Origin: DASUBV01 sp036510065
GTDB taxonomy: Bacteria; Actinomycetota; Actinomycetes; Streptosporangiales; Streptosporangiaceae
NCBI GenBank assembly: GCA_036510065.1
Contig: DATCEO010000213.1
Span: 62,001-126,000, forward strand
Length of the DNA stretch: 64,000 nt
Direction of reading: 5' to 3'
A program made the translations under genes and the position numbers. The notes under the pieces were generated by a model, which made no database searches, was not told the origin of the DNA, and was given only the letters and a program-made list of their open reading frames with translations. Of the stretch, positions 1 through 10,645 are shown one piece after another (the first letter of the stretch is position 1; the number at the start of each line of letters is the position of its first letter).

Positions 1-100
1 GCCGCGGCGGCCCAGCCGGGGGCGGCCCACCGCGATCGCGCTGTTCACCCCGGCGCGCCGGCGGCGGGGTTGCGCTCACGGCGCCGATGACCGACAGTCG

Positions 101-517
101 GTGCGCATGAAGACAGAGCTGATCGAGGTGCGAACCGGCCGCCAGGAGGGCGTGTTCAACCTCACCCGCAGGTGCCAGGAGTTTGCCGCCGCCGCCTCGG
201 CGGGCGGCGACGGGCTGCTGCACGTATTCGTTCCGCACGCCACCGCGGGCCTGGCGATCCTGGAGGTCGGCGCGCACAGCGACGAGGACCTGCTCGCCAC
301 CCTGGCGGACGTGCTCCCGGCCGATAACCGGTGGCGGCACTCGCACGGGTCGCCCGGCCACGGCCGCTCGCACGTGCTGCCGGCCTTTCTCGCGCCCTAC
401 GCGACGCTCCCGGTGGTCGGCGGCTCGATCGCGCTGGGCACCTGGCAGTCGGTCGTCCTGGTCGACGTCAATGTCGACAACACCACCCGTCAGGTCCGGC
501 TGTCCTTCCTCGGCTAG
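101..517 (+). CDS. YjbQ family protein (UPF0047)
   Basis: A 138-residue protein matching the YjbQ/UPF0047 fold over its whole length. Family landmarks are FVPHATAGL near residue 47 (a His-containing motif), the HSHGSPGHGRSH stretch in the middle, and LGTWQSVVLVD near the C terminus. Some YjbQ proteins have weak thiamine-phosphate synthase activity, but the physiological role is not settled. The start could be GTG at 101 or ATG at 107. Another frame stays open from the window edge to a TGA at 108-110, so an upstream gene may overlap this start as ATGA; too little of it is present to identify. The gene runs toward the minus-strand lut operon, with a GCAGGCGCCTGC palindrome (517-528) between them. 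Confidence 0.85.
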   Translation: MRMKTELIEVRTGRQEGVFNLTRRCQEFAAAASAGGDGLLHVFVPHATAGLAILEVGAHSDEDLLATLADVLPADNRWRHSHGSPGHGRSHVLPAFLAPYATLPVVGGSIALGTWQSVVLVDVNVDNTTRQVRLSFLG

Positions 518-537
518 CAGGCGCCTGCCGCCAGCGG

Positions 538-1242
538 CTAGGGCGCCGCGTCGGGCGCCATGGCACCGACCAGGATGACCTCGAGGGTGCGCGGGCCGTG
601 CACGCCCTCGACCCGCCGAAGCTCGATATCACTCGTGGCCGAGGGGCCGCTGATCCAGGTCAGCGGCGCGGCGGCGCTGGGTGCCAGCCGGGCGAGCGCT
701 TCGGGGACGATCTCGACGACCTGGTCGGCCCGCACGATGCACAGGTGGTAGTCGGGCACCAGCGTGATCGCGCGGCGGCCCTGGTCCGGCGAGCCGTCCA
801 GGACGATGGTGCCGGTCTCGGCGATGGCCAGGGCCGCGCCGGTCACCGCCCCGTCGCAGGCGTCCAGGGCCCGGGCGTCCAGGCCGTCGTCGGTCACGAC
901 CTCGACGCCCGGCAGGGCATCCCGGCCGGGCAGGTCCAGGCCGGGAGGAACGACGACGCGGCGAGCCCCCCGCTGCGCCAGCGCCGCCGCGATCTCCGCG
1001 GCCAGCCCGGCGGCACCGGTCCGCCGCACGGTGGCCCGGTAGTCGGTGAGGCGGCCGGCGAGCAGCTCCAGCAGCTCGGCCTCGCTGCGGTCGCCGCGCG
1101 TCCGGTAGCGCGGCTCTCGCTCGCCGGCACCGGGCCGGCCAGCACCGGGCTCGCCGTCCCCGCGCCCGGCAGCAGCGGGCGGCGCGGACGCGGCGGCGTT
1201 GGCCCGCCGGATCCGGGCCAGCACCTCGTCGCGGGCAGTCAT
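538..1242 (-). CDS. lutC: Lactate utilization protein C (LutC/YkgG family)
   Basis: A 234-residue LUD-domain protein and the last gene of a lutABC-type operon. Together the three proteins oxidise L-lactate to pyruvate in the cytoplasm. The LUD features are clear in the second half: GAALAIAETGTIVLDGS, then LVPDYHLCIVRADQVVE, and the C-terminal WISGPSATSDIE followed by VHGPRTLEVILV. Residues about 20-55 form a low-complexity Ala/Gly/Glu/Arg segment. The start codon overlaps the stop of lutB by 4 bp (ATGA), so translation is probably coupled. It converges on the YjbQ gene across about 20 bp. Confidence 0.88.
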   Translation of the reverse strand: MTARDEVLARIRRANAAASAPPAAAGRGDGEPGAGRPGAGEREPRYRTRGDRSEAELLELLAGRLTDYRATVRRTGAAGLAAEIAAALAQRGARRVVVPPGLDLPGRDALPGVEVVTDDGLDARALDACDGAVTGAALAIAETGTIVLDGSPDQGRRAITLVPDYHLCIVRADQVVEIVPEALARLAPSAAAPLTWISGPSATSDIELRRVEGVHGPRTLEVILVGAMAPDAAP

Positions 1243-2654
1243 CCGCGCTCCCCCGTGCCCGGCTGGTCACCGTGCTCCTGCTGCCACCACTGCCGGAAGG
1301 TCATGGCCGGCGGGACCGGGGCGTCCCGGGCTCCCGTCCAGGCCGACAGCGGTGGCGGCAGCCGGCGGATCCGGCCGCCGCGGCCCAGGACGCGGCCGGC
1401 GCGGGCGGCCCGCTGCGCGGCCCGGTACCGGACGCCGCTGGCCATCACCCAGGAGGCGGCCGCCATGCTGATCGCCTCAGGACCGGGCAGCCGGTGCTCA
1501 CGGCGCGATTCCTCCACGTGCCGGGCCCGCAGGTCGACCAGGATCGCGGGTATGTCGATCTTCACCGGGCACACGTCGTAGCACGCGCCGCACAGCGACG
1601 AGGCGTAGGGCAGCGACGCGTTGTCCTGCACCCCGGTCAGCTGCGGGGACAGCACGGCGCCGATCGGGCCGGGGTACACCGACCCGTAGGCATGGCCGCC
1701 GACCCGCTCGTAGACGGGGCACACGTTCAGGCAGGCCGAGCAGCGGATGCAGTGCAGGGCGGCCCGGCCGACGCGGCTGGCCAGGGTGGCGGTGCGGCCG
1801 TTGTCCAGCAGCACGAGGTGGAACTGCTGCGGGCCGTCACCGGGCGTCACCCCGGTCCACATCGAGGTGTAGGGGTTCATCCGCTCCCCGGTGGAGGACC
1901 GGGGCAGCAGCTGCAGGAACACCTCGAGGTCGGCCCAGGACGGCAGGACCTTCTCGATGCCCATCACGGTGATCAGCGTCTGCGGCAGGGTCAGGCACAT
2001 CCGGCCGTTACCCTCCGACTCCACCACGCACAGCGTGCCGGTCTGCGCGACGGCGAAGTTGGCGCCGCTGATGCCGACCCTGGCCGACAGGAACTTCCGC
2101 CGCAGGTGCAGTCGCGCGGCCTCGGCCAGCGCCGCCGGGTCATCGGTCAGCGCCGGGTCGACGTCGCCCATCTCGCGCAGGAAGATCTCCCGGATCTCGG
2201 CCCGGTTGCGGTGAATGGCCGGGACCAGGATGTGCGACGGGCGATCCTGGCCAAGCTGGACGATCAGCTCGGCCAGGTCGGTCTCGTAGGCGGCGATGCC
2301 CGCGGCGGCGAGCGCGTCGTTCAGGCCGATCTCATCGGTGGCCAGCGACTTGACCTTGACGACCTCGGTTGCCCCGGCCGCCGTCACCAGGCCGGCCACG
2401 ATCGCGTTGGCCTCGGCGGCGTCCCTGGCCCAGTGCACGGTGCCGCCGCGCCTGGTCACCTCGGCTTCGAGCTGCTCCAGGTAGCGGTCCAGATGAGCCA
2501 TGGTCTGCGCCTTGATGGCCTCGCCCGCGTCCCGCAGCTGCTGCCAGTCCGGCAGCTCGCCGACCACCGCCGCCCGCTTGGCCCGGATCGCCCGGGTGGC
2601 CTGGCCCAGGTTGCGCCGCAGCTGGCTGTCGGCCAGGGCCCGGCGGGCGGCCAC
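1239..2654 (-). CDS. lutB: Lactate utilization iron-sulfur protein B (LutB/YkgF); 5' end probably frameshifted
   Basis: LutB carries electrons within the LutABC lactate oxidase. The LUD domain occupies roughly residues 60-290 (VKVKSLATDEIGLN, LVPAIHRNRAEI, GISGANFAVAQTGT). Two 4Fe-4S motifs follow: CIRCSACLNVCPVY and CGACYDVCPVKID. The C terminus ends in the family-typical FRQWWQQ. The only in-frame start is a GTG at 2654, but the same frame upstream still encodes a family-like N terminus (DDFLGLPTAPRGVGHLRG, about 2655-2723) with no start codon. An ATG at 2722, overlapping the lutA stop as ATGA, lies in another frame. One added base just after it would join the two as MTxFLGLP-like LutB starts. 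This could be a real 1-nt deletion, a sequencing error, or a shortened start at the GTG. Confidence 0.9.
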   Translation of the reverse strand: MAARRALADSQLRRNLGQATRAIRAKRAAVVGELPDWQQLRDAGEAIKAQTMAHLDRYLEQLEAEVTRRGGTVHWARDAAEANAIVAGLVTAAGATEVVKVKSLATDEIGLNDALAAAGIAAYETDLAELIVQLGQDRPSHILVPAIHRNRAEIREIFLREMGDVDPALTDDPAALAEAARLHLRRKFLSARVGISGANFAVAQTGTLCVVESEGNGRMCLTLPQTLITVMGIEKVLPSWADLEVFLQLLPRSSTGERMNPYTSMWTGVTPGDGPQQFHLVLLDNGRTATLASRVGRAALHCIRCSACLNVCPVYERVGGHAYGSVYPGPIGAVLSPQLTGVQDNASLPYASSLCGACYDVCPVKIDIPAILVDLRARHVEESRREHRLPGPEAISMAAASWVMASGVRYRAAQRAARAGRVLGRGGRIRRLPPPLSAWTGARDAPVPPAMTFRQWWQQEHGDQPGTGERG

Positions 2655-2718
2655 CGGGAACGGCTCGGCCCCGCGCAGGTGCCCGACGCCGCGCGGCGCC
2701 GTCGGCAGGCCGAGGAAG

Positions 2719-3465
2719 TCATCCGCGCTCCCGGGTCGAGGCCAGGATCTCGGCCAGGTGGACCGTCCGGACCCCGGCCCGCAGCCGGGACAGGCCGCCG
2801 CCGATGTGCATGAGGCACGAGCTGTCGCCGGCCGTGCACACCTCGGCCCGGGTGTCCAGCACGCTGCGCATCTTGTCGGCCAGCATCGCGGTGGAGGTGT
2901 CGGCGTTCTTCACCGCGAACGTGCCGCCGAAGCCGCAGCATTCGTCGGCGCCGGGCAGCTCGACGAGGTCGAGGCCGGCGACGTTGCGCAGCAGCCGCAG
3001 CGGCTTGTCACCGACCCTCAGCACGCGCAGCGAATGACAGGTCGGGTGGTAGGTGACCCGGTGCGGGTAATAAGCGCCCACGTCCTCGATCCCGAGCACG
3101 TCGGCCAGCAGCTCCGACAGCTCGAACGTGCGGGCGGCCACCGCCTCGGCCCGGCGGGCCAGCGCCTCGTCGCCGAACCGCCGGGCGACCATCGCGTGCT
3201 GGTGGCGGACCGAGCCCGCGCACGACCCGGACGGCATGACCACCACGTCGCTGCCCTCGAAGACCTCGACGTAGCGGCGCACCAGCGGCAGCGCGTCACG
3301 CTGGTAGCCGGTGTTCACGTGCATCTGGCCGCAGCAGGTCTGGGCCTGCGGGAAGTCCACCTGATGGCCGAGCCGCTCCAGCAGCCTCACGGTGGCCCGG
3401 CCCACGTCGGGGAACAGCGTGTCGGCCAGGCACGTCACGAACAGCGCGATCCGCACCGCTCTCAC
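2719..3465 (-). CDS. lutA: Lactate utilization protein A (LutA/YkgE, Fe-S oxidoreductase)
   Basis: A 248-residue protein with two CCG domains, the cysteine-rich modules that bind Fe-S clusters in heterodisulfide-reductase-like subunits. Visible motifs are the N-terminal FVTCLADTLFPDVG, CCGQMHVNTGY in the first half and CCGFGGTFAVK in the second. It is the first gene of the lutABC operon. The chosen GTG start has an AGGGAG ribosome site a few bases upstream; a second GTG three codons in is possible. A perfect -35 hexamer (TTGACA, minus strand of 3513-3518) lies about 50 bp upstream, but I see no good -10. The fused aromatic-biosynthesis gene diverges from this point. Confidence 0.92.
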   Translation of the reverse strand: MRAVRIALFVTCLADTLFPDVGRATVRLLERLGHQVDFPQAQTCCGQMHVNTGYQRDALPLVRRYVEVFEGSDVVVMPSGSCAGSVRHQHAMVARRFGDEALARRAEAVAARTFELSELLADVLGIEDVGAYYPHRVTYHPTCHSLRVLRVGDKPLRLLRNVAGLDLVELPGADECCGFGGTFAVKNADTSTAMLADKMRSVLDTRAEVCTAGDSSCLMHIGGGLSRLRAGVRTVHLAEILASTRERG

Positions 3466-3593
3466 CCCGCTCCCTTCGGCCCGGTGCCAGTCTCAGGCTA
3501 GCGGTTGGAACGTGTCAAACAGCAGGCCGGCCGCGGGGCCGCCGGCGTGCGATAGCGTGAGCGCCTGGCGCGCAGAGACGGGCGGTAGGCGAC

Positions 3594-5693
3594 ATGGACG
3601 GGCAGCGGCCGGATATGAGCGGGCTCCGGCAGGACCTCGATGAGGTGGACGGCGGCATCGTGCGCCTTATCGCGCAGCGCCACGAGATCATCACCGCGAT
3701 CGCGGAGGTCAAGGAGCACGGCGACGCCGGGATCCAGGACGCCGACCGGGAGCGGCAGGTGCTGGACACCGCGGCGGCCGCGGCCACCGAGCTGGGCGTC
3801 TCGGTCAGCCTGGTCCGCAGGATCTTCCGCGAGCTCATCAGCGAGTCGGTGGCCCAGCAGGCCGGCCGGCTGAGCGGGGACCAGGGCGGCAGGGTCAGGG
3901 TCGCCTATCAGGGAGTCGCGCACGCCTACAGCGACGCCGCCGCGCAGAAGTACCTGGCCGGCCGCGGCCTCGAGGGGGACCTGACGGGCTACCGCACCTT
4001 CCGCGAGGCGACCGGCGCGCTGCTGGACGGGCGGGCCGACCTGGCGGTCCTGCCGATCGAGAACACCACGGCCGGCAGCATCAACGAGGTCTACGCGGTG
4101 CTGCGCGAGCATGAGCTGTTCATCGTCGGCGAGGAGACCTGGAAGGTTGACCACTGCCTGGCCGGCGTGGCCGAGGTGCCGCTGACCTCACTGACCCGCA
4201 TCCTGTCCCACCCGCAGGGCCTGGAGCAGTGCTCGCAGTTCCTGCTCTCGGTCCCGCAGGCCGTGCCGACGAGCTACTTCGACACCGCCGAGGCCATGCG
4301 CGCGGTCGCGGAAGAGGGCGACCCGGGCGCGGCGGCCATCGGCTCCCTCGACGCCGCCGCCGCGTACGGCCTGGTCGTGCTCCGCCACACCATCGCCGAC
4401 CGGACCGACAACTACACCCGGTTCGTGGTGCTGTCGCGCAGCCCGGCCGCGGTTGACCTGCGGATCCCCTGCAAGACCAGCCTCATCCTGGTCACCAGCC
4501 ACGAGGAGGGCGCGCTGCTGCGGTGCCTGGAAGTGCTGTCGGGCAGCGGCCACTCGATGACCAAGCTGGAGTCCCGGCCCCGGCCCGGGCGGCCGTGGGA
4601 GTACCTGTTCTTCGTCGATATCGAGGGAAACGCCGCCGATCCCCGCACCGCCGCCGCGCTGGACGAGCTCCGGGCAGCCGCCCTGTTCGTCAAGGTCCTC
4701 GGCAGCTACCCGGCCAAGGCGCTGCGCTCCCCGGTGCAGGGCGGCGACCTGGCCGGCCAGCCGGGCGAGAATGCCGCTACGCCCCGGTCCGTTACTACCC
4801 AGTCGGAGCAGGCCCCGGCCGAGATGCTCGAGGCGGTCGCCGCCGCCCCCAAGCCCGCGGGGGGCCGGTCCCGGCACTACAAGCTCGTCGACCGGGCCGC
4901 GCGCAAGTCCGACACCCTGATCGGGGTCGGCGACGTGCTCATCGGCGGCGACGGGTTCGTGGTCATGGCCGGGCCGTGCTCGGTCGAGAGCGCGGAGCAG
5001 ATCACCACGACCGCCCGGTTCGTCGCCGATCACGGCGCGCGCGTGCTGCGCGGCGGCGTGTTCAAGCCGCGGACGTCGCCGTATGCGTTCCAGGGCCTGG
5101 GGTGGGACGGGCTGGATCTGCTGGTCGCCGCCGGGCGCGAGGCCGGCCTGCCTGTCATCACTGAGGTCATGGCGGTCGATCAGGTGCCGCGGCTGGCCGC
5201 GGCGGCCGACATCCTGCAGGTCGGAGCCCGTAACATGCAGAACTTCGACCTGCTGCGCGAGCTCGGCAAGGTGGACCGCCCGGTGCTGCTCAAGCGCGGC
5301 CTGTCCAGCACCATCGAGGAGTGGCTGGCGGCCGCGGAGTACGTCGTCGCCCAGGGCAACCAGCAGGTGATCCTCTGCGAGCGGGGCATCCGGACCTTCG
5401 AGAGCGCCACCCGCAACACGCTCGACCTGTCGGCGGTGGCCGTGGTGCGGGAGCGGTCGCACCTGCCGATCATTGTCGATCCCAGCCACGGCACCGGCAG
5501 CCGCCCCTACGTCGCCCCGATGGCCTGGGCCGCCCGGGCGGCGGGCGCGCACGGCCTGCTCATCGAGGTCCATCCCGATCCGGCCCGGGCCCTGTCCGAC
5601 TCCGAGCAGAGCCTGTCCCCCGCCGAGTTCGCGAGCCTGATGCGCCATCTGGCTACCGTCCCGCAGTGGCCCGCGGTGCCCGCGCCCGTGTAG
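3594..5693 (+). CDS. Trifunctional chorismate mutase / prephenate dehydratase (ACT) / DAHP synthase fusion
   Basis: A 699-residue protein with three aromatic-amino-acid enzymes in one chain. Residues about 9-90 form an AroQ-type chorismate mutase (LRQDLDEVDGG, AQRHEIITAIAEVK). Residues about 101-281 are prephenate dehydratase, with VLPIENTTAGS and the catalytic NYTRFVVL (TRF at 275-277). Residues about 293-370 are an ACT domain with GALLR and ESRP, the phenylalanine-binding motifs of PheA. A linker rich in Ala, Pro and Gln leads to a KDSA-type DAHP synthase at about 430-690, with AGPCSVES (459-466), KPRTSPY (491-497), VGARNMQNF, VLLKRG and VDPSHGTGS. All catalytic signatures look intact, and there is no internal stop or frame change. 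The enzyme would start the shikimate pathway and also perform the two steps from chorismate to phenylpyruvate. Phenylalanine sensing by ACT could affect all three activities; that is inference. Confidence 0.93.
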   Translation: MDGQRPDMSGLRQDLDEVDGGIVRLIAQRHEIITAIAEVKEHGDAGIQDADRERQVLDTAAAAATELGVSVSLVRRIFRELISESVAQQAGRLSGDQGGRVRVAYQGVAHAYSDAAAQKYLAGRGLEGDLTGYRTFREATGALLDGRADLAVLPIENTTAGSINEVYAVLREHELFIVGEETWKVDHCLAGVAEVPLTSLTRILSHPQGLEQCSQFLLSVPQAVPTSYFDTAEAMRAVAEEGDPGAAAIGSLDAAAAYGLVVLRHTIADRTDNYTRFVVLSRSPAAVDLRIPCKTSLILVTSHEEGALLRCLEVLSGSGHSMTKLESRPRPGRPWEYLFFVDIEGNAADPRTAAALDELRAAALFVKVLGSYPAKALRSPVQGGDLAGQPGENAATPRSVTTQSEQAPAEMLEAVAAAPKPAGGRSRHYKLVDRAARKSDTLIGVGDVLIGGDGFVVMAGPCSVESAEQITTTARFVADHGARVLRGGVFKPRTSPYAFQGLGWDGLDLLVAAGREAGLPVITEVMAVDQVPRLAAAADILQVGARNMQNFDLLRELGKVDRPVLLKRGLSSTIEEWLAAAEYVVAQGNQQVILCERGIRTFESATRNTLDLSAVAVVRERSHLPIIVDPSHGTGSRPYVAPMAWAARAAGAHGLLIEVHPDPARALSDSEQSLSPAEFASLMRHLATVPQWPAVPAPV

Positions 5694-6149
5694 CGGGAGT
5701 AGCGCAGCTAGCCCAAGCAGCCCGTGGAGCGCAAGGCCCGGCGGCCATGCCCTCCCCCCGGGCATGCCCGCCGGACCCTGCATTCCCCCTCGCCTGGGGC
5801 GAGGAGCTGGACTCGGGCCCGCCGGGGAGCCCCCCCAGGCAGCGCGGCGGGAGGTACCCGTCGCGCCTCCTGCTCGCGCCGAAATCGCCGGCCCGAGCCG
5901 GTCTGCCGCGTTAACGGCAGTCCCCGGCGGGCCGTGTCTGGCGCCTCGCCCCAGACTTGTGTAGCAAATCGCACAATCCCCCGGCAGCACATCCCCGGAT
6001 CGGGGGATCCGGCGGGCTAGACAGCCCGGCCTACAATCTCCGCTAGTGAGACCTACGGCCAGCCGGGCGATGCCGCCGGCGCCCGTCGCTGGCGCCGGCC
6101 CGGCCGCCGGGCCAGCATCCCGACCCCTCACCCGGCAGGCAGGAGGGCC
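5694..6149. other. Intergenic region (456 bp) with several hairpins, no gene seen
   Basis: No open frame here looks like a protein-coding gene. Three inverted repeats stand out: CATGCCC/GGGCATG with a 7-nt C-rich loop (5746-5766), CCTCGCC/GGCGAGG with a 3-nt loop (5788-5804), and CTGCCG/CGGCAG with a 6-nt loop (5903-5920). The first two probably terminate the aromatic fusion transcript. The 3' part must carry the promoter of the next gene. A TACAAT at 6032-6037 could be a -10 box but lacks a convincing -35. Confidence 0.5.
5788..5804 (+). terminator. Candidate hairpin terminator of the aromatic fusion gene
   Basis: A perfect 7-bp GC-rich stem (CCTCGCC/GGCGAGG) with a 3-nt loop lies about 95 bp after the stop codon. 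There is no U-tract, which is common in high-GC actinobacteria, so termination is inferred from the hairpin alone. A second hairpin (5746-5766) lies just upstream. Confidence 0.35.
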
Positions 6150-6989
6150 ATGGCGCCCCAGCCCACGAGCCCAGTAGCCGCCCGGGTCAGCACGCCGGCC
6201 GGGCTGATCGTCGGGATTCCCGAGGGCAGCCGGCTGGTGTTCGGCCGCGGCCCGGACGCGGACCTGACGGTGTCGGTCGGCCGGGGCCTGTCGCGCCGGG
6301 CCGGGGTCATCAGCGCGGTGGCCGATGGCGTCTGGATCGCCAACATCAGCCGGACCCACGCCCTGTACACCGAGGGCGAGGGCTACCGCATCCGGCTGCC
6401 GCGGATGGAAGATAACGGCGAGCCGTCCGGCGGCTGGTTCCTGCGCGCGGGCACGACGCTGGTCGGCTCGCGCGCCATGCTGGACGAGGGCCAGGCGCTG
6501 TCGGTCATGGTGGCCGGCCAGGACAGCAGCTGGGGCATCGGCAGTGACGGGGGCCGCGTCCGGCCCGACGCCGACGCGACGGTGCTGCCCCTGTACCTGG
6601 ACCCGATGACCAAGCTCTTCCTGGTCGCGCTCATGTGGTGCCGGCCCTGGCTGCTGGACCCGGCCGCCACCGTCCCCCTGCCGCGCACCCCGGAGATCGC
6701 CCGGACGGCGCTGGAGGTCACGGGCGCCTACCACGAGCTGGAGCGCTTCGACACCGATCAGGCCTACCGGGACCGCCTGTCAGCGCGGGTCGCCGAGCAC
6801 ATCAAGGTGCTGCGCCGCAAGATCACCGAGCGCGGACTGATCCGGCCGGACGTGCGACTGTCGGACGAGGTGGTCGTGCGGGTGCTCATCGAGCACGGCA
6901 TCATCACCGGCGCCGACCTGGGCAAGCTGAACGACCCGGCCTGGTGCTCTCGCCAGGAGGACCTGTGGTGGACCGCTCCGGAGGGCTGA
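6150..6989 (+). CDS. FHA-like domain protein with C-terminal helical domain
   Basis: A 279-residue protein. Residues about 15-120 resemble a forkhead-associated domain: LVFGRGPDADLTVS, then a RGLSRRAGVI motif, WIANISRTHAL and a final beta strand near ALSVMV. FHA domains bind phosphothreonine. The rest (about 150-275) is largely helical, with KVLRRKITERGLIRPDVRLSDEVVVRVL. I do not recognise it as a named family; it could be a DNA-binding or effector module. The ATG follows GGCAGGCAGGAGGGCC, a strong ribosome site. It runs toward the Ser/Thr kinase gene with only 40 bp between stops, so a kinase/phospho-reader partnership is plausible but unproven. Confidence 0.7.
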   Translation: MAPQPTSPVAARVSTPAGLIVGIPEGSRLVFGRGPDADLTVSVGRGLSRRAGVISAVADGVWIANISRTHALYTEGEGYRIRLPRMEDNGEPSGGWFLRAGTTLVGSRAMLDEGQALSVMVAGQDSSWGIGSDGGRVRPDADATVLPLYLDPMTKLFLVALMWCRPWLLDPAATVPLPRTPEIARTALEVTGAYHELERFDTDQAYRDRLSARVAEHIKVLRRKITERGLIRPDVRLSDEVVVRVLIEHGIITGADLGKLNDPAWCSRQEDLWWTAPEG

Positions 6990-7029
6990 GCCTCAGCGGT
7001 CCGGGTGGCCGGCCCGGCGGCAGCCGGGA

Positions 7030-8832
<1,803 letters not shown>

Positions 8833-9058
8833 CAATGAGCCTCCCCTGGAACTGTTTCCAGCCCCCATAATGCCGAAATCTATGGCCGTTCGGGTTCCCA
8901 TATGCAAATGCGTAACCCACCCGGCTGCCGGCGGTCGTGACCGAAAGTCCGGCCCGCGTCATCTGAGGGCGGCGCGACGGCCGGCACTTGCCAGCCAGGG
9001 GACAAACGGGTGATGCTGGCGGGATAGGTGAGTCGACATCAGCAGACGGGCAGGATTG

Positions 9059-10564
9059 ATGACCGCACCGGCCGATACGGGACCTGTAGCGGCGGACATG
9101 CGCCGTTACCAGCTGATCATCGACGCCCAGCATGCCGAGGCGGCGTCTGGGCAGCGCTTTTCGTCCGTCGACCCGTTTCTCGGCGCGCCCTGGGCCACGG
9201 CCGCGGACGGCGACGGGCGCGACGTCGACCGCGCGGTGGCCGCCGCGCGGTCGGCCCTGGCCGGGCCCTGGGGCGCCCTCAGCGGATTTGGCCGCGCCCG
9301 GCTCATGCGCCGGCTGGCCGACATCCTGGCCCGGGACGCCGATCAGCTCGCCGAAGTGGAAACGCGCGACACCGGGAAACTGCTGCGTGAAATGCGCGGA
9401 CAACTCACCGCTATTCCGGACTGGTTTTATTACTTCGCTGGCCTGGCCGACAAGCTCGAGGGCACGACAATCCCTTCTGATAAGGCGAACTTCCTCGTTT
9501 ATACCCGGCGCGAGCCGGCTGGGGTGGTCGCTGCGATCGTGCCCTGGAACTCGCCGTTGCTGCTGCTGAGCTGGAAGCTCGCCCCGGCCCTGGCGGCCGG
9601 CTGCACGGTCGTGGCCAAGCCCAGCGACTACTCCCCCGCCTCCGCGGTCGAACTGGCCGACCGGATGGCCGAGGCCGGATTCCCGCCGGGCGTCTTCAAT
9701 GTCGTTACCGGATTCGGCCCCGCGGTGGGCAAGGCCCTGGCCGCGCACCCGGACATCGACAAGATCGCCTTCACCGGGTCGACCGCCGTCGGGGCCGAGG
9801 TGGCGAAGGCCGCCGGCGGGAACATCACCGGGGTCCTGCTTGAACTGGGCGGCAAGTCGGCGCACCTCGTCTTCGAGGACGCGGACCTGGATGCCACCTG
9901 CAACGGCGTCCTGGCGGGGGTCTTCGCGGCGACCGGGCAGACCTGCATGGCCGGATCGCGCCTGCTGGTGCAGCGCAGGGTGCACGACGCGCTGGTGGCC
10001 AGGATCGTCGACCGCGCCGGATCCATCCGGCTCGGCGACCCCCGGGCCGCCGAGACCGAGATGGGCCCGATCGCGACGGAGCCGCAGTACCGCAAGGTGC
10101 TGTCGTTCTTCGAATCTGCCGCCGCGCAGGGCGCGACAGTGGCCGCCGGTGGCGCGGCGGACCAGCGGCTGGGCGGGTACTTCGTGCAGCCGACGGTGCT
10201 GACCGGCGTGACGCCGGACATGACCGTGGCCAGCGAGGAGGTGTTCGGCCCCGTCCTGGCGGTGCTGCCCTTCGACACCGAGGACGAGGCGCTCAGCCTG
10301 GCGAACAGCAGCCGCTACGGCCTGGCCGGCGCGGTCTGGACCAAGGACATCCACCGCGGTCACCGGGTGGCGCACGCGCTGCGGGCCGGCACGGTGTGGA
10401 TCAACGCCTACCGGGTCGTCGGGCCTGACGTCCCGTTCGGCGGCTTCGGCATCAGCGGAATCGGCCGGGAGAACGGCATCGACGCCGTGCGCGAGTACAC
10501 CCAGACCAAGTCCGTCTGGGTAGAGCTCAGCGGCGGCACGCGCGATCCTTTCACCCTCGGCTGA
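9059..10564 (+). CDS. NAD(P)-dependent aldehyde dehydrogenase
   Basis: A 501-residue member of the aldehyde dehydrogenase superfamily, which oxidises aldehydes to carboxylates in the cytosol. The family signatures are present: VAAIVPWNSPLLLLSWKLAPAL, AKPSDYSP, FTGSTAVG (cofactor fold), the catalytic Glu in LLELGGKS, and the catalytic Cys in TGQTCMAGSR. The C-terminal oligomerisation region ends in PFGGFGISGIGRENG and EYTQTKSVWVEL. The substrate cannot be read from the sequence. The start is ATG at 9059; a TTG directly before it is also possible. It stands alone between divergent and codirectional genes of other function. Confidence 0.92.
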   Translation: MTAPADTGPVAADMRRYQLIIDAQHAEAASGQRFSSVDPFLGAPWATAADGDGRDVDRAVAAARSALAGPWGALSGFGRARLMRRLADILARDADQLAEVETRDTGKLLREMRGQLTAIPDWFYYFAGLADKLEGTTIPSDKANFLVYTRREPAGVVAAIVPWNSPLLLLSWKLAPALAAGCTVVAKPSDYSPASAVELADRMAEAGFPPGVFNVVTGFGPAVGKALAAHPDIDKIAFTGSTAVGAEVAKAAGGNITGVLLELGGKSAHLVFEDADLDATCNGVLAGVFAATGQTCMAGSRLLVQRRVHDALVARIVDRAGSIRLGDPRAAETEMGPIATEPQYRKVLSFFESAAAQGATVAAGGAADQRLGGYFVQPTVLTGVTPDMTVASEEVFGPVLAVLPFDTEDEALSLANSSRYGLAGAVWTKDIHRGHRVAHALRAGTVWINAYRVVGPDVPFGGFGISGIGRENGIDAVREYTQTKSVWVELSGGTRDPFTLG

Positions 10565-10645
10565 GGGACCTTTCATCGCCGGGAGCGACCCGCCGGGCGA
10601 GGCTGCCGCCATTCCCCGCCTCCCCCCTGGTAGCGTTTCGGCCCT

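Noticed and set aside
1272..2813. A 513-codon plus-strand open frame opposite lutB
   Set aside because: It mirrors the lutB codons, whose Fe-S motifs are clear on the other strand.
6032..6037. TACAAT as the -10 box of the FHA gene
   Set aside because: No -35 at 16-18 bp and the distance to the gene is over 110 bp; the match alone is too weak.
4188..6734. An 848-codon minus-strand open frame over the aromatic fusion and FHA gene
   Set aside because: It is antisense to clear domains, with low-complexity composition and no family motif.
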